A stretch of 61,612 bases of DNA from an uncultured Eubacteriales bacterium (GTDB lineage: Bacteria; Bacillota; Clostridia; Christensenellales; Aristaeellaceae). The translations under genes and the position numbers were made by a program. Shown here one piece after another: positions 1-7,940 of the stretch. Each line of letters begins with the position of its first letter. The stretch's first letter is position 1. The notes below the pieces were generated by a model, which ran no database searches, was not told the origin of the DNA, and saw only the letters and a list, made by a program, of their open reading frames with translations. Where the stretch lies: positions 1 through 61,612 of the forward strand of contig CACYGB010000001.1 of assembly GCA_902773895.1 (NCBI GenBank), read 5' to 3'.

Positions 1-77
1 ACCGGAATTCATCGTCCGAAAAGCTGCCTGCCGGGTGCGGAAACAGCGCTGGCAAAGAGTCAGGCGCCCTGAAAGGC

Positions 78-552
78 TCACATGCTTTTCTGTGCTTCCT
101 TGATCCGCGCACACAGCACGGTCATATCGTCCGGCGGCAAGCCGTCCCGCTGAATGATGGCTTCCTGCAGCAGGGCATTGGCGATTTGCTGGGGCATTTC
201 CAGCCGGTTCTGCCGCACAATGGCCAGGATCTCCTCCTCCGTCCGGAACGCGTCGGTGATGCCGTCACTCATCAGCAGCATCAGATCCCCTTCCGCCAGG
301 GTGAAGCGATGCTCCATGGGCACCACGTGCTCGATGATGCCCAGCGGCAGCGCTTCCCCTTCGATCCATTGTATTTTTTGCCCCTGCACCAGGATGGACG
401 CGCATGCGCCCAGCTTGTTCACCGCCGTTTCCCCCGTCCACAAATATCAGAAAAAACGCTGCCGCCCAAGGCAGATGCCGGGCCAACCCCCGGATCACGT
501 CCCTTTTCTTTCGTGTCTGCTTCATTTCCGCTTGCTTTGCCACCCGCAGCAT
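78..552 (-). pseudogene. spoIIE: SpoIIE remnant, N-terminus joined out of frame to PP2C C-terminus
   Basis: SpoIIE is a polytopic membrane phosphatase of about 800 residues that activates sigma-F in the forespore. Here only its two ends are left. Reading from an ATG at 552, behind a good GGAGG site, the first ~36 residues resemble the SpoIIE N-terminus: a basic stretch (MKQTRKKRD) and then the start of a hydrophobic segment (LPWAAAFFLIF). Near position 445 the reading frame changes, and the next ~120 codons to 78 are the end of the PP2C domain, with LWTGET, LPLGI, LMSDGITDAF and a final DDMTVL. In the C-terminal frame a TGA lies two codons upstream of the junction, so no intact protein can be made. 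The middle of the gene (7-TM decade and most of the phosphatase, roughly 2 kb) is absent. This may be a true deletion or an assembly collapse. Family assignment is confident; the cause is unknown. Confidence 0.8.
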
Positions 553-668
553 AGGTTCCTTCCTCCATCCCTTCCGGATGCATCCATCTTAATCTGCCGC
601 GTATGGTTTCACCGTCGAAGCAGCGTGAAAAAGCTGTCGTTTTCCAGGAAAACGGCGAAAAAATCATC

Positions 669-697
669 TTTTCACAGATTCCCAAATATGGTATACT
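669..697 (+). promoter_or_regulatory. candidate promoter of the GNAT gene
   Basis: A good -10 (TATACT, 692-697) lies 17 bp after a weak -35 (TTTTCA, 669-674) and about 35 bp before the GNAT start codon. The -35 is poor, so the call is tentative. Confidence 0.35.
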
Positions 698-730
698 GTT
701 TACAATCATAACCACAAAGGAGCGGGCTGT

Positions 731-1258
731 ATGCACATTTCTGAACTGCCAAGAGCGCAGTACGAAGGCTTTGAACTGTTCTTTTCCTACGAAAGCAAAG
801 CGTATTACGACCTGCAGCTGCGCACCAGCGAAAACGTGTTTGCCGTGGAATTTGTGCGTACGCCCTGCGCCCCGGTCCGCAAAGAATTTACCGACAAGCT
901 GTTCGCCCCTTACTGGGATGATCCCCGGGCCTACGGCCTGTGGGACGGCAAGGAAATGCTGGCCATCCTGGAAGTGACGCCCGAAAACTGGAACAACCGC
1001 CTGCGCATCACCAACCTGTGCGTGCAGGAGGGATACCGCCGCCGGGGCTTCGGCACCCTGATGATGACCCGGGCCAAGGAAATCGCCCGGGCCCAGCACC
1101 GGCGGGCGCTGATCCTGGAAACCCAAAGCTGCAACACCGGCGCCATTGCCTTTTACATGGCGCAGGGCCTTTCCTTCCAGGGCTTCAACGCCTGCGAATA
1201 CTCCAACGAGGACATTCCGCGCCACGAGGTGCGCCTGGAAATGGGCTGCCTGCTGTAA
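731..1258 (+). CDS. GNAT-family N-acetyltransferase
   Basis: A 175-residue protein of the GNAT fold, which transfers an acetyl group from acetyl-CoA to an amine. The acetyl-CoA pyrophosphate-binding motif A is visible around residues 98-112 (RRRGFGTLMMTRAKE, the R/Q-x-x-G-x-G/A pattern). It is followed by the beta5-alpha4 region (LETQSCNTGAIAFYMAQGL), with the Asn and Tyr commonly seen in streptothricin-acetyltransferase-like and ribosomal-protein-acetylase-like members. The start is the ATG behind AAAGGAG (716-722). It diverges from the spoIIE remnant and lies 26 bp before the RNA methyltransferase gene, so the two may share a transcript. The substrate cannot be read from the sequence. Confidence 0.85.
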   Translation: MHISELPRAQYEGFELFFSYESKAYYDLQLRTSENVFAVEFVRTPCAPVRKEFTDKLFAPYWDDPRAYGLWDGKEMLAILEVTPENWNNRLRITNLCVQEGYRRRGFGTLMMTRAKEIARAQHRRALILETQSCNTGAIAFYMAQGLSFQGFNACEYSNEDIPRHEVRLEMGCLL

Positions 1259-1284
1259 GCGCTTGATCAAGGGGGATCCTGTTT

Positions 1285-2379
1285 ATGGAATTTTTCGCCA
1301 CCGCGGCATTCGGCCTGGAGGGCCTGGTCAAAAAGGAACTGCAGCGCCTGGGCCTGGAGGCCAAGGGCGAGCAGGGTGGCGCCCGGTTTGAAGCCGCGCC
1401 GGAGCAGGCGTTCCGGGCCATTCTGTGGCTGCGAACGGCGGACCGGGTGCTTTTGATCGTCGGAGAAAAGAGCGTCGTCACCTTCGATGAACTGTTCCAG
1501 TTTGTGCAAAGCCTGCCCTGGGAGCAGTTTTTGCCCCGGGACGCCCGGTTTCCCGTCAGCGGCAAATGCGCCCGCAGCCAGCTGATGAGCGTGCGGGACT
1601 GCCAGGCCATCACCAAAAAGGCCATCGCGGAACGGCTGAAAAAACGTTACCGCGTCAATTGGTGCCCGGAAACCGGCGCGGAATACAAAATTGACGTTTC
1701 CATCCACGGCGACGTGGCCCGCCTGACCATCGACACCAGCGGCGACGCCCTGAACAAGCGGGGCTACCGCACCTGGAACGGGGAAGCGCCCATCCGGGAA
1801 ACGCTGGCCGCAGCGCTGGTGATGCTCTCTCCCCGGTGCGATTTGCTTTACGATCCCTGCTGCGGCACCGGCACCCTGCTGATCGAGGCGGCCTATCTGC
1901 GCTCTCGCCGGGCACCCGGGCTGACCAGGCGGTTTGCCTGCGAGGATTGGCCCCTGTTCCCCCGGCAGGCCCTGGAGCAGGCGCGCCAGGAAGCTCAGGA
2001 CGCCTTCGATCCGTCCCGGATCGGCGCCGTCTGCGGCAGCGACATCGACGGAACCGCCATCGCCCTGTGCAAGCGTCATATCCAGCAGGCCGGCCTGGGC
2101 GGCCGCATCACCGTGACGCAAAAGGATCTTCGCGATCTGCAGCTGGATACCCCCGCGCCGCTGTTCCTGCTCAATCCTCCTTATGGGGAGAGGCTCAGCG
2201 ACCGGAAGGAATGTGAAAAACTGTACCGGGACCTTCGCCGCCTGAAGGACCGCCATCCGGACTGCCGCATGGGCGTTATCACCGCCCACACCGGCTTTGA
2301 ACGCTGCTTTGGCCTCCGCGCCGGGCAGAAAAGGCGGCTGTACAACGGGCGGCTGGAGTGTGAATTCCTGCTGTACTGA
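1285..2379 (+). CDS. THUMP-domain class I SAM-dependent RNA methyltransferase (RlmL/YpsC type)
   Basis: This 364-residue protein has the usual YpsC/RlmL N-half layout: a short ferredoxin-like and THUMP RNA-binding region (about residues 1-155) and a Rossmann methyltransferase domain (about 160-364). SAM-binding motif I is seen as DPCCGTGTLLIEA, and the N6/N2-methylation motif IV as NPPYGERL. The family methylates guanine N2 in 23S rRNA (position 2445 in E. coli numbering). The protein has the single-domain length typical of Firmicutes YpsC, without the RlmK half found in E. coli RlmKL. The start follows an AGGGGGA site. The exact target base is inferred from the family. Confidence 0.88.
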   Translation: MEFFATAAFGLEGLVKKELQRLGLEAKGEQGGARFEAAPEQAFRAILWLRTADRVLLIVGEKSVVTFDELFQFVQSLPWEQFLPRDARFPVSGKCARSQLMSVRDCQAITKKAIAERLKKRYRVNWCPETGAEYKIDVSIHGDVARLTIDTSGDALNKRGYRTWNGEAPIRETLAAALVMLSPRCDLLYDPCCGTGTLLIEAAYLRSRRAPGLTRRFACEDWPLFPRQALEQARQEAQDAFDPSRIGAVCGSDIDGTAIALCKRHIQQAGLGGRITVTQKDLRDLQLDTPAPLFLLNPPYGERLSDRKECEKLYRDLRRLKDRHPDCRMGVITAHTGFERCFGLRAGQKRRLYNGRLECEFLLY

Positions 2380-2412
2380 CAGAAATACCATATTTATAAT
2401 CGCGCAGAAAAA

Positions 2413-2471
2413 GAGCCGGAAAACCTGAACGCCGCGACGATTCCGCGGCAGCAGATTTCCCGGCTCCTTTT
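2413..2471. terminator. nested hairpin terminator between convergent genes
   Basis: GAGCCGG (2413-2419) pairs with CCGGCTC (2460-2466) around an inner hairpin GCCGCG/CGCGGC (2431-2436 with 2444-2449). A T-rich run follows on the plus strand and an A-rich run precedes it. It sits between the converging methyltransferase and MerR genes and could serve both. Confidence 0.5.
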
Positions 2472-2555
2472 CATGGAGGCAAACAGCGCTGTCCGGCCGG
2501 TTTAGGAAAACGCATCGAAAAACGCGTTTTCAGAAACGAACGGCCCGTTGCGGCC

Positions 2556-3287
2556 TTACGTCTCCAGCCGGTCACAGTACACTTCGATGGCTTTTCCGGC
2601 AAACGCCGCCGTGCCCGGACCCGCTGCGTCGATATTTTCGGTGAAGCTGCCGCCGGCTGCATACATTTTGCCCAATCCCCGCAGGATTTTGGGGGTGCAG
2701 TTGTAGCAATTATCGGTAATAAACTGCTGCAAAACCCGCACCTGCTCCTGCGCTTCGCCGCTTTCCGGCGGCAGGGTCCGCAGGGCGGCAAAGCCCTGGA
2801 AAATGCGGCTGATTTCCTGTTCCATGTTTTTCTCGTCCTGTTCCGTACGGTTCTTTTGCTTTTCCTCAAACTCCTTCCAGGCGTCGGTTTTGCCCCAGGC
2901 GGCCTTGGCCTGGGCGGCGTAATCGTCGATTTTCCGGGTGTCGAAAGCAGAAAAATCCATATTGTTCACTCCTATCAAAGATATTCCGCGGGCGAAGGCG
3001 ATCAGATTGTGCAGATGCTCCCGACGCAGCTCCAGCAGCCGGACCTGCTGCTCCAGCGCCTTATTCCGGTCAAAATCCGGGCTGTCCAGGATCCGTTTTA
3101 TTTCCTTCAGGGGAAATTCCAGCGTCCTGTACAGCAGGATCAATTGCAGCCGCTCCAGATCCTGCTTTTCGTAGATACGATAGCCCGACGCATCGGAACG
3201 CCGGGGCGACAGCAGCCCCGTTTCATCGTAATAATGCAGCGTGCGCACGCTGACGCCGGCCAACCGGCTCACTTCCTGCACCGTCAT
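2556..3287 (-). CDS. MerR-family regulator with TipAS-like ligand domain
   Basis: A 243-residue transcription factor. Residues 1-70 are a MerR winged helix (VQEVSRLAGVSVRTLHYYDETGLL, then GYRIYEKQDLERLQ), followed by a coiled dimerisation helix. Residues ~115-243 resemble the TipAS antibiotic-recognition domain (AWGKTDAWKEF, then a C-terminal part with NCYNCTPKILRGLGKMY). Members such as TipAL, Mta and SkgA bind hydrophobic drugs or peptides and activate promoters with long spacers. The ATG at 3287 is chosen over one 13 codons upstream because GAAGGAGGAA lies directly before it and because MTVQEVSRLAG matches the family N-terminus. The gene is probably self-activated from the adjacent promoter. 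No efflux or resistance gene is next to it; the converging gene is the RNA methyltransferase. Confidence 0.9.
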   Translation of the reverse strand: MTVQEVSRLAGVSVRTLHYYDETGLLSPRRSDASGYRIYEKQDLERLQLILLYRTLEFPLKEIKRILDSPDFDRNKALEQQVRLLELRREHLHNLIAFARGISLIGVNNMDFSAFDTRKIDDYAAQAKAAWGKTDAWKEFEEKQKNRTEQDEKNMEQEISRIFQGFAALRTLPPESGEAQEQVRVLQQFITDNCYNCTPKILRGLGKMYAAGGSFTENIDAAGPGTAAFAGKAIEVYCDRLET

Positions 3288-3314
3288 GATCCATTCCTCC
3301 TTCCCTGCACAAGC

Positions 3315-3345
3315 ATCATAAGGCATAACGTAACGTGAGAGTCAA
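3315..3345 (-). promoter_or_regulatory. MerR-type promoter with 19-bp spacer and dyad operator
   Basis: On the minus strand a -35 TTGACT (3340-3345) and a -10 TATGAT (3315-3320) are separated by exactly 19 bp. The spacer includes ACGTTACGT, very like the operators of TipAL/Mta regulators. Long spacers of this kind are weak until a MerR protein twists the DNA. It lies 28 bp before the start codon of the MerR/TipAS gene, pointing to autoregulation. Confidence 0.8.
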
Positions 3346-3354
3346 GCATTTTTT

Positions 3355-3381
3355 TGAAAATAGATCGGAAAAATCCGATCT
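3355..3381 (-). terminator. terminator after tatD
   Basis: The 8-bp stem AGATCGGA/TCCGATCT (3362-3369 with 3374-3381) begins 7 bp after the tatD stop and is followed on the minus strand by ATTTTC. A T-rich stretch on the plus side suggests it may also work in the other direction. Confidence 0.65.
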
Positions 3382-3388
3382 TTTTGCT

Positions 3389-4159
3389 TTATTCGTCCAT
3401 GCGGTACACCCGGCAGCCGTTTTCCCAGGTGATGCGGGCCATTTCCTCCTCCGGGATCTCCCGCAGCTCCGCCAGTTTTTTCAGCACCCACACCACGTTG
3501 GCCGGTTCGTTGCGGCGGCCCCTTTTGGGCTCCGGCGCCAGGTACGGGCTGTCGGTTTCCACCAGCAGCCGGTCCAGGGGCACGGCCTTGGCCGCCTCCC
3601 ACAGATGGGGCGCTTTTTTGAAGGTCAGGGGGCCGGCGAAGGAAATATAAAACCCCATTTTTCCATACTCCCGGGCGGTTTCGGCGCTGCCGGAAAAACA
3701 ATGGATGATGCCGCCGGGCAGCGTTTTGCGGCTGCGGAAAAAGTCGATCATATCGCCGTGGGCATCCCGGATGTGGAAAATCACCGGCACATTCAGCTTC
3801 ACCGCCAGATCGACCTGCTCCGCCAGCACCTTCTTCTGCACGTCCCGGGGCGAAAAATCGTAGTAATAATCCAGGCCGATTTCCCCCAGCGCCACGGCCT
3901 CTTTTTCATCCAGCAGCCGCGTCAGTTCGTCCAGATAGCCCGCCGGGGCATCCTTGGCCTCGTGGGGATGCACGCCCACGGCGGCATACACGCCCTCATG
4001 CGCCCTGGCAAACGCAAGCGAACGGCGGGAAGTGGCCAGGTCGCTGCCCACGCAGACGCAGCGGCGCACCCCGGCGTCCGCCATGCGCAGGTACGCTTCT
4101 TCCCGGTCCTCGTCAAATTTTTCATCGTCCAGATGGCAGTGGGTGTCAAATACGTTCAC
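3389..4159 (-). CDS. tatD: TatD-family metal-dependent DNase/hydrolase
   Basis: A 256-residue TIM-barrel hydrolase. Metal ligands are visible: the DTHCHLD HxH near the N-terminus, Glu in ALGEIGLDYYY, His in IFHIRDAH, His in IHCFSGS and Asp in VETDSPYLAPEP. TatD enzymes are 3'-5' exonucleases or deoxyribonucleases linked to repair and DNA turnover; other substrates are possible. The start is a GTG at 4159, preceded by AGGAGGAG and overlapping the stop of the mechanosensitive channel gene by 4 nt (GTGA), which points to coupled translation. An upstream ATG is rejected because it lies inside the channel gene and has no family similarity before VNVFDTHCH. Confidence 0.93.
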   Translation of the reverse strand: MNVFDTHCHLDDEKFDEDREEAYLRMADAGVRRCVCVGSDLATSRRSLAFARAHEGVYAAVGVHPHEAKDAPAGYLDELTRLLDEKEAVALGEIGLDYYYDFSPRDVQKKVLAEQVDLAVKLNVPVIFHIRDAHGDMIDFFRSRKTLPGGIIHCFSGSAETAREYGKMGFYISFAGPLTFKKAPHLWEAAKAVPLDRLLVETDSPYLAPEPKRGRRNEPANVVWVLKKLAELREIPEEEMARITWENGCRVYRMDE

Positions 4160-5016
4160 GGAAGCAACTCCTCCTGGGTCAAGCGATTCAGCGCCGCCAA
4201 GCGGATTTCCCGCTCCAGCGCCCATACCTCCTCCGCCTTGCAGGGGCACTCGATGCGCACGGTGGCGGCAAAGCGGTCCGCCCCGATGACGCCCAGCACC
4301 TGCGGGGCCTGGGGCTGATCCAGCTTCTCTTTCAATTTTTCCATTTCATCCTGGATGCACGCGATGGCTTTTTTCAGATCCCGGCCGTGATTCACCATCA
4401 CGTCCACCTGGGCCATCCGGGCCTTGGCCGTCATGTTCACCACGGTGCGGATGTCGCCGTTGGGCACGGCGTACAGGCAGCCGTTCAGCGAACGCAGCAC
4501 CGTGTTGCGCAGGGAAATGCTTTCCACCGTACCGGTCTGCCCCGCCACAGTGACCATGTCCCCCACGCTGATGTTGCCGTCCGTCCACAAAAACAGACCG
4601 GACACCACGTCCTTCACCAGCGTCTGGCATCCAAAGCCGATGGCCACGCCGCCCACGCCGGCCAGCGTCAGGATCGACCGCACGTCCACCCCCAGCGCGC
4701 TGAGGGCCGAAGCGGCAATGATGAAATACATGGCGTAATTGAATACGCTCAGCAGCAGGGACTGCAGCGTGCGGGTTTGCCGCAGCGGAATCACCGTTTC
4801 CTTCTTCCGGGCGGTCCGCTGGTTCCATTTCCGGATGATGCGCCGGCCCAGCCGCAGCAGCAGGAACCCCGCTACGATCAGCACAGAGGCCACCGCGATC
4901 CGGCCAAGGATCAGGGGCAGATCGTCCACCAGCCTGTCCCAGCCGCTTCTGGCCCAGGTGATCACCGCCTGCGGGGATTTCAAAAAATCGGGCGGCAAGG
5001 TAGGCACGGCGGTCAT
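4156..5016 (-). CDS. MscS-family small-conductance mechanosensitive channel
   Basis: A 286-residue inner-membrane channel that opens under membrane tension to release solutes on osmotic downshock. It has three hydrophobic segments: one around residues 35-55 (ILGRIAVASVLIVAGFLLL), one around 85-105 (NYAMYFIIAASALSALGV), and the pore helix TM3 (ILTLAGVGGVAIGFGCQTLVKDVVSG) with the Gly/Ala packing of MscS. The beta domain follows (GDMVTVAGQTGTVESISLRNTVLR) and then the C-terminal vestibule region. The start at 5016 lies behind GGAGGAAG and overlaps the ROK kinase stop by 4 nt (ATGA). Its length matches simple MscS-type channels. Confidence 0.92.
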   Translation of the reverse strand: MTAVPTLPPDFLKSPQAVITWARSGWDRLVDDLPLILGRIAVASVLIVAGFLLLRLGRRIIRKWNQRTARKKETVIPLRQTRTLQSLLLSVFNYAMYFIIAASALSALGVDVRSILTLAGVGGVAIGFGCQTLVKDVVSGLFLWTDGNISVGDMVTVAGQTGTVESISLRNTVLRSLNGCLYAVPNGDIRTVVNMTAKARMAQVDVMVNHGRDLKKAIACIQDEMEKLKEKLDQPQAPQVLGVIGADRFAATVRIECPCKAEEVWALEREIRLAALNRLTQEELLP

Positions 5017-5888
5017 TGGGCTTCCTCCCCGGCGCGCTTGGCCAGCAGCAGGGAACCGATGAGCCCGCTGTCGGGATAGCAGGACGGCGGCACGATCAGT
5101 TTCTCCGTATCCCGCACCGGCGGCAGGTAACCGCCCAGCAGCCGCTCCGTTTCCCTGCGGATCAGGGGGAACAATTGCGTTTGCCCCATGACCCCGCCGC
5201 CCAGAATGATCTTCTCCGGCGACACCGTCATCAGCGCCGTCACGCACATCTGGGCCAGGTAATGCGCCTCCAGCCGCCAGGCCGGATGATCGGCAGGCAG
5301 TTCCCGGGCCGAAACGCCCCAGCGTTTTTCAATGGACGGGCCGGAAGCCAGCCCTTCCAGGCATCCCGCGTGATAAGGGCACACGCCCCGGGGCATGGGA
5401 TCGTCGGGATGGGGAGAAAGCAAAATGTGCCCGAACTCCGGGTGCATCAGGCCGTGAACCAGGTTCCCTTCGCAGTAGATCCCGGCGCCGACCCCGGTGC
5501 CGATGGTCACGTAAACGCAGTTTTTCAGCCCCTTGGCCGCGCCTGTTTCCGCCTCCGCCAGGGCAGCGGCGTTCACGTCGGTATCCAGCACGCAGGGGAT
5601 GCCCAGCTCCCGCTGGAAAACCGGCAGCAGCGGATAATCCACCCAGCTGAGCTTGGGCGTTTTTGTAATGCAGCCATACGCAGCGGAAAGGGGATTCAGG
5701 TCCAGGGGACCAAAGGAGCCGATTCCCAGCGCGTCCACGGGATGCTCCCGGAAAAAGGCCAGCATCCGCGGCACAGTTGCCTCCGGCGTTTTGGTGGGCA
5801 GGCTTTCCCGGGCCAGAATATGCAGTTGATCATCCGCCACGGCCAGCACCATTTTGGTACCGCCGGCTTCCAGCGCGCCGTATCGCAT
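5013..5888 (-). CDS. ROK-family sugar kinase (fructokinase-like)
   Basis: A 291-residue ROK kinase. It has the N-terminal ATP loop (GALEAGGTKMVLAV), a DTDVNAAALAE catalytic segment with the active-site Asp, IGTGVGAGIYCEGNL, and a zinc/ROK signature region HPEFGHI...CPYHAGCLEGLASGPSIEKRWG with the conserved Cys and His. The GALEAGGTK opening and HPEFGH motif resemble fructokinases of the ScrK/GmuE group, so ATP-dependent phosphorylation of fructose or mannose is the likely reaction; this is inferred. The start has a strong AAGGAGGA site. It is translationally coupled to mscS and tatD downstream; no sugar transporter or regulator lies nearby. Confidence 0.9.
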   Translation of the reverse strand: MRYGALEAGGTKMVLAVADDQLHILARESLPTKTPEATVPRMLAFFREHPVDALGIGSFGPLDLNPLSAAYGCITKTPKLSWVDYPLLPVFQRELGIPCVLDTDVNAAALAEAETGAAKGLKNCVYVTIGTGVGAGIYCEGNLVHGLMHPEFGHILLSPHPDDPMPRGVCPYHAGCLEGLASGPSIEKRWGVSARELPADHPAWRLEAHYLAQMCVTALMTVSPEKIILGGGVMGQTQLFPLIRRETERLLGGYLPPVRDTEKLIVPPSCYPDSGLIGSLLLAKRAGEEAQ

Positions 5889-5968
5889 GGTATGTCCTCC
5901 TTCTTATGGAACACACAAAAATCGCCTGACGCGCGCAAGCAAGCGGCGCCAAGCGATCGGGCAGTGCC

Positions 5969-6517
5969 TTATTCAAACAATACGTTTTCCGCCTTCAGCA
6001 CGTGCTGCTGATCCTCGATCAGGGCCAGGAACCGGGCCTTGTAATCCTTGGCCGCCGCCTTAAGCATGTCGATCTCGTTCTTCAGGGCGTCGCGCTCCTC
6101 TTCCAGCGCTTCCACGCCGCTGGAAGCACGGGCATTGGCATTTTTGAGGATCTCCTCCGCCTCCGCCTTGGCATCGGCGATGGTTTCGTCATACACCTTC
6201 TGGGCGCGGGCCAGCAGCTTCTGGGCCGCTTCGCTGGTCTCCTCGCTCTTTTTGCTTTCCGTCACCACCACGGGAGCAGGAACAGGGGCAGGCACGGGCG
6301 CAGGCGCCGGAACGGCCGCGGGGGCAGGCACGGGCGTATAGCTGGCCGCCGCGCGGTTGGCCTGGCTCAGCCGGCTGTTCAGCGTGGCGATTTCTTCCTG
6401 CATGGCGACCATTTCATCGCAGATCTCATCCAGGAATTCATCCACTTCCACGGGATCGTAGCCGCGCATTTTGGTTTTGAATTCCTTTTCCTCGATCATG
6501 GCAACGGTAATAGGCAT
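5969..6517 (-). CDS. divIVA: DivIVA-family cell division/polarity protein
   Basis: A 182-residue coiled-coil protein. The N-terminus (VAMIEEKEFKTKMRGYDPVEVDEFLDEI) is the DivIVA/GpsB membrane-binding domain, which senses negative membrane curvature at septa and poles. It is followed by a first coiled coil, a Pro/Ala/Val linker (~residues 60-87, repeated PAPVPAP) and a second coiled coil rich in Glu, Lys and Ala. It closes the sepF-yggT-divIVA cluster, the usual Firmicutes arrangement. The start lies behind GAAAGGAGA. The long Pro-rich hinge between the coils is unusual compared with B. subtilis DivIVA. Confidence 0.92.
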   Translation of the reverse strand: MPITVAMIEEKEFKTKMRGYDPVEVDEFLDEICDEMVAMQEEIATLNSRLSQANRAAASYTPVPAPAAVPAPAPVPAPVPAPVVVTESKKSEETSEAAQKLLARAQKVYDETIADAKAEAEEILKNANARASSGVEALEEERDALKNEIDMLKAAAKDYKARFLALIEDQQHVLKAENVLFE

Positions 6518-6560
6518 GATGACAGTTCTCCTTTCAAATCGTTATGCAAACGATGAATAT

Positions 6561-6821
6561 TCAGGCAAATAACCCCAGGATCATCCGGGCGATCCAGCAC
6601 AGCACCACGCCGGCTAAGGGGCCAACTTCGATTTTGAAATGCCGGTCCGGCAGCAGCTTGGCGGCCACCTGGTTGCCCACGCGGATCCCGGGCTCGCAAA
6701 TGCGGGCCAGCACCGCCATCCACGGCTGCTGGGTGGAGGTGATGTAGGGCAGGGCGAAATGCACCAGCAAAAGCAAGGCGTACAGGCTGAGCAGGGAACG
6801 GATCAGATGAATGATAAACAT
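6561..6821 (-). CDS. YggT-family (YlmG) membrane protein
   Basis: An 86-residue protein with two hydrophobic helices (HLIRSLLSLYALLLLVHFALPYI near the N-terminus, PLAGVVLCWIARMILGLFA at the C-terminus) around a loop containing ICEPGIR, the YggT hallmark. YggT/YlmG proteins sit in the division cluster next to sepF and have been tied to nucleoid and septum organisation and to osmotic tolerance. The start lies behind AAAGGAGA. It falls between sepF and divIVA, and the RNA-binding YlmH usually found here is missing. Confidence 0.88.
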   Translation of the reverse strand: MFIIHLIRSLLSLYALLLLVHFALPYITSTQQPWMAVLARICEPGIRVGNQVAAKLLPDRHFKIEVGPLAGVVLCWIARMILGLFA

Positions 6822-6854
6822 GGCAGGTATCTCCTTTCCCGAAGCGGTGAATGC

Positions 6855-7907
6855 TTACTGATCCACAGCCATCGTTTCATCCGGCGCATAGCCGGCGGCG
6901 GCAGGCTGGGTGGAGAATGCGGGCATCTGGCCGGCCTGGGGCGCGGTGCGGGTGTAGAAAGGCTGGGCCGCCTCTTCCGGGGCGGCGGGCCGCTGCATAA
7001 AACCGTTCTGCTGGGGCGCGGCGTAGGGATTGTTCTGCGGGTAGCCGGCATAGCCGGAATTGCCGTAGGGCTGCTGCTGGGGCGCTCTCACCGCCGAACG
7101 GTTCGGGGCGCTGTTCATCTGGCTGGTGGCCTGGTCGGCATAAACGGCCACGTTTTGCGGTGCCAGCAGGTAAACGCCATAGCGGGATACCTTCGTGATC
7201 GTGGCAGTCAGGGAATAGCACGCACCGCTGAGGGTGTCCACCAGGCGGCGCATTTCCGCGGGATCCGTTACATTCTCCAGCACGATCAGCACCGCGTCGC
7301 CGTTGCGCAGCAGGGTGATGGCGCTGCGGCAGTCGGCCATGCCCCGGGCGTTGATGATCCGGGCGCTGGCGGCGGCAGGCGCCTGCTGGGGCGCGGCTTC
7401 CTGCGGCTGCTGGCCCTGCTGGTAGGCGGCAAAGTCCACCACGTTGTTTTCCATCTGCGGGGTGCGGTCCGCCCGGCGGTTCCGGGTCGTGGCCTGGAAG
7501 ATGGACATGCGGGGCTGCTGCGCAGGCTGCTGGAACTGCTGGGCCTGCTGCGGCTGCTGGAATTGCTGGGGCTGTTGAAGCTGCTGGGGCTGCGCAGGCT
7601 GCTGATACTGCTGCGGATACGCCGTGGGATAAGCCTGCTGGTAAGCCTGATAAGGAGAATACGCCATCTGCGCAGGCTGCTGCTGCGGCTGCTGGTACTG
7701 CATGCCCATGGCCGCGTAATTGGCCGGCTGGGCCTGGTAGGTCACCGTCTGGGGCTGCTGCGCGTACACCCCTTCCGCGGGAGCGGGATACTGGTCCTCC
7801 ATCGCGGAGGGAACAGGCGCGTTTCCGCCCTCGTCCCGGTACAGAAATCCTTCCAGTATTTGTTTGGCCTTCCCGAATGCATCCTTGAAAAAGTTTCCGT
7901 TCGCCAT
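6855..7907 (-). CDS. sepF: SepF cell-division protein with long Gln/Pro-rich extensions
   Basis: SepF tethers FtsZ filaments to the membrane and bends them at the division site. The 350-residue product begins with an amphipathic helix (GNFFKDAFGKAKQILEGFLY, membrane anchor), then runs for about 120 residues in Gln/Pro/Tyr-rich low-complexity sequence. The SepF fold itself is at ~180-260 (ARIINARGMADCRSAITLL, then VLENVTDPAEMRRLVDTLSG and ITKVSRYGVYLLAP). A second disordered Asn/Pro/Ala tail follows. Typical SepF proteins have about 150 residues, so this one is more than twice as long. The ATG at 7907 is chosen for its AGGAGG site; a start 11 codons upstream lacks one. It sits between yggS and yggT. 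Confidence 0.9.
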   Translation of the reverse strand: MANGNFFKDAFGKAKQILEGFLYRDEGGNAPVPSAMEDQYPAPAEGVYAQQPQTVTYQAQPANYAAMGMQYQQPQQQPAQMAYSPYQAYQQAYPTAYPQQYQQPAQPQQLQQPQQFQQPQQAQQFQQPAQQPRMSIFQATTRNRRADRTPQMENNVVDFAAYQQGQQPQEAAPQQAPAAASARIINARGMADCRSAITLLRNGDAVLIVLENVTDPAEMRRLVDTLSGACYSLTATITKVSRYGVYLLAPQNVAVYADQATSQMNSAPNRSAVRAPQQQPYGNSGYAGYPQNNPYAAPQQNGFMQRPAAPEEAAQPFYTRTAPQAGQMPAFSTQPAAAGYAPDETMAVDQ

Positions 7908-7940
7908 GGCTGTATATCCTCCTGTGTTAATCAACAACAT

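Noticed and set aside
1-77. ATG at 12 on the minus strand followed by three codons to the window edge, downstream of the spoIIE remnant (tilS position)
   Set aside because: No convincing ribosome-binding site and only four codons available; nothing can be supported.
603-630. GTCGAA-like sequence resembling a Spo0A box upstream of spoIIE
   Set aside because: A single imperfect heptamer is expected by chance at this frequency; no second box or matching promoter was found.
6855-7907. Gln-codon-rich region of sepF as a DNA microsatellite with possible phase variation
   Set aside because: CAG/CTG triplets are mixed with other codons without long perfect runs, so slippage is unlikely.
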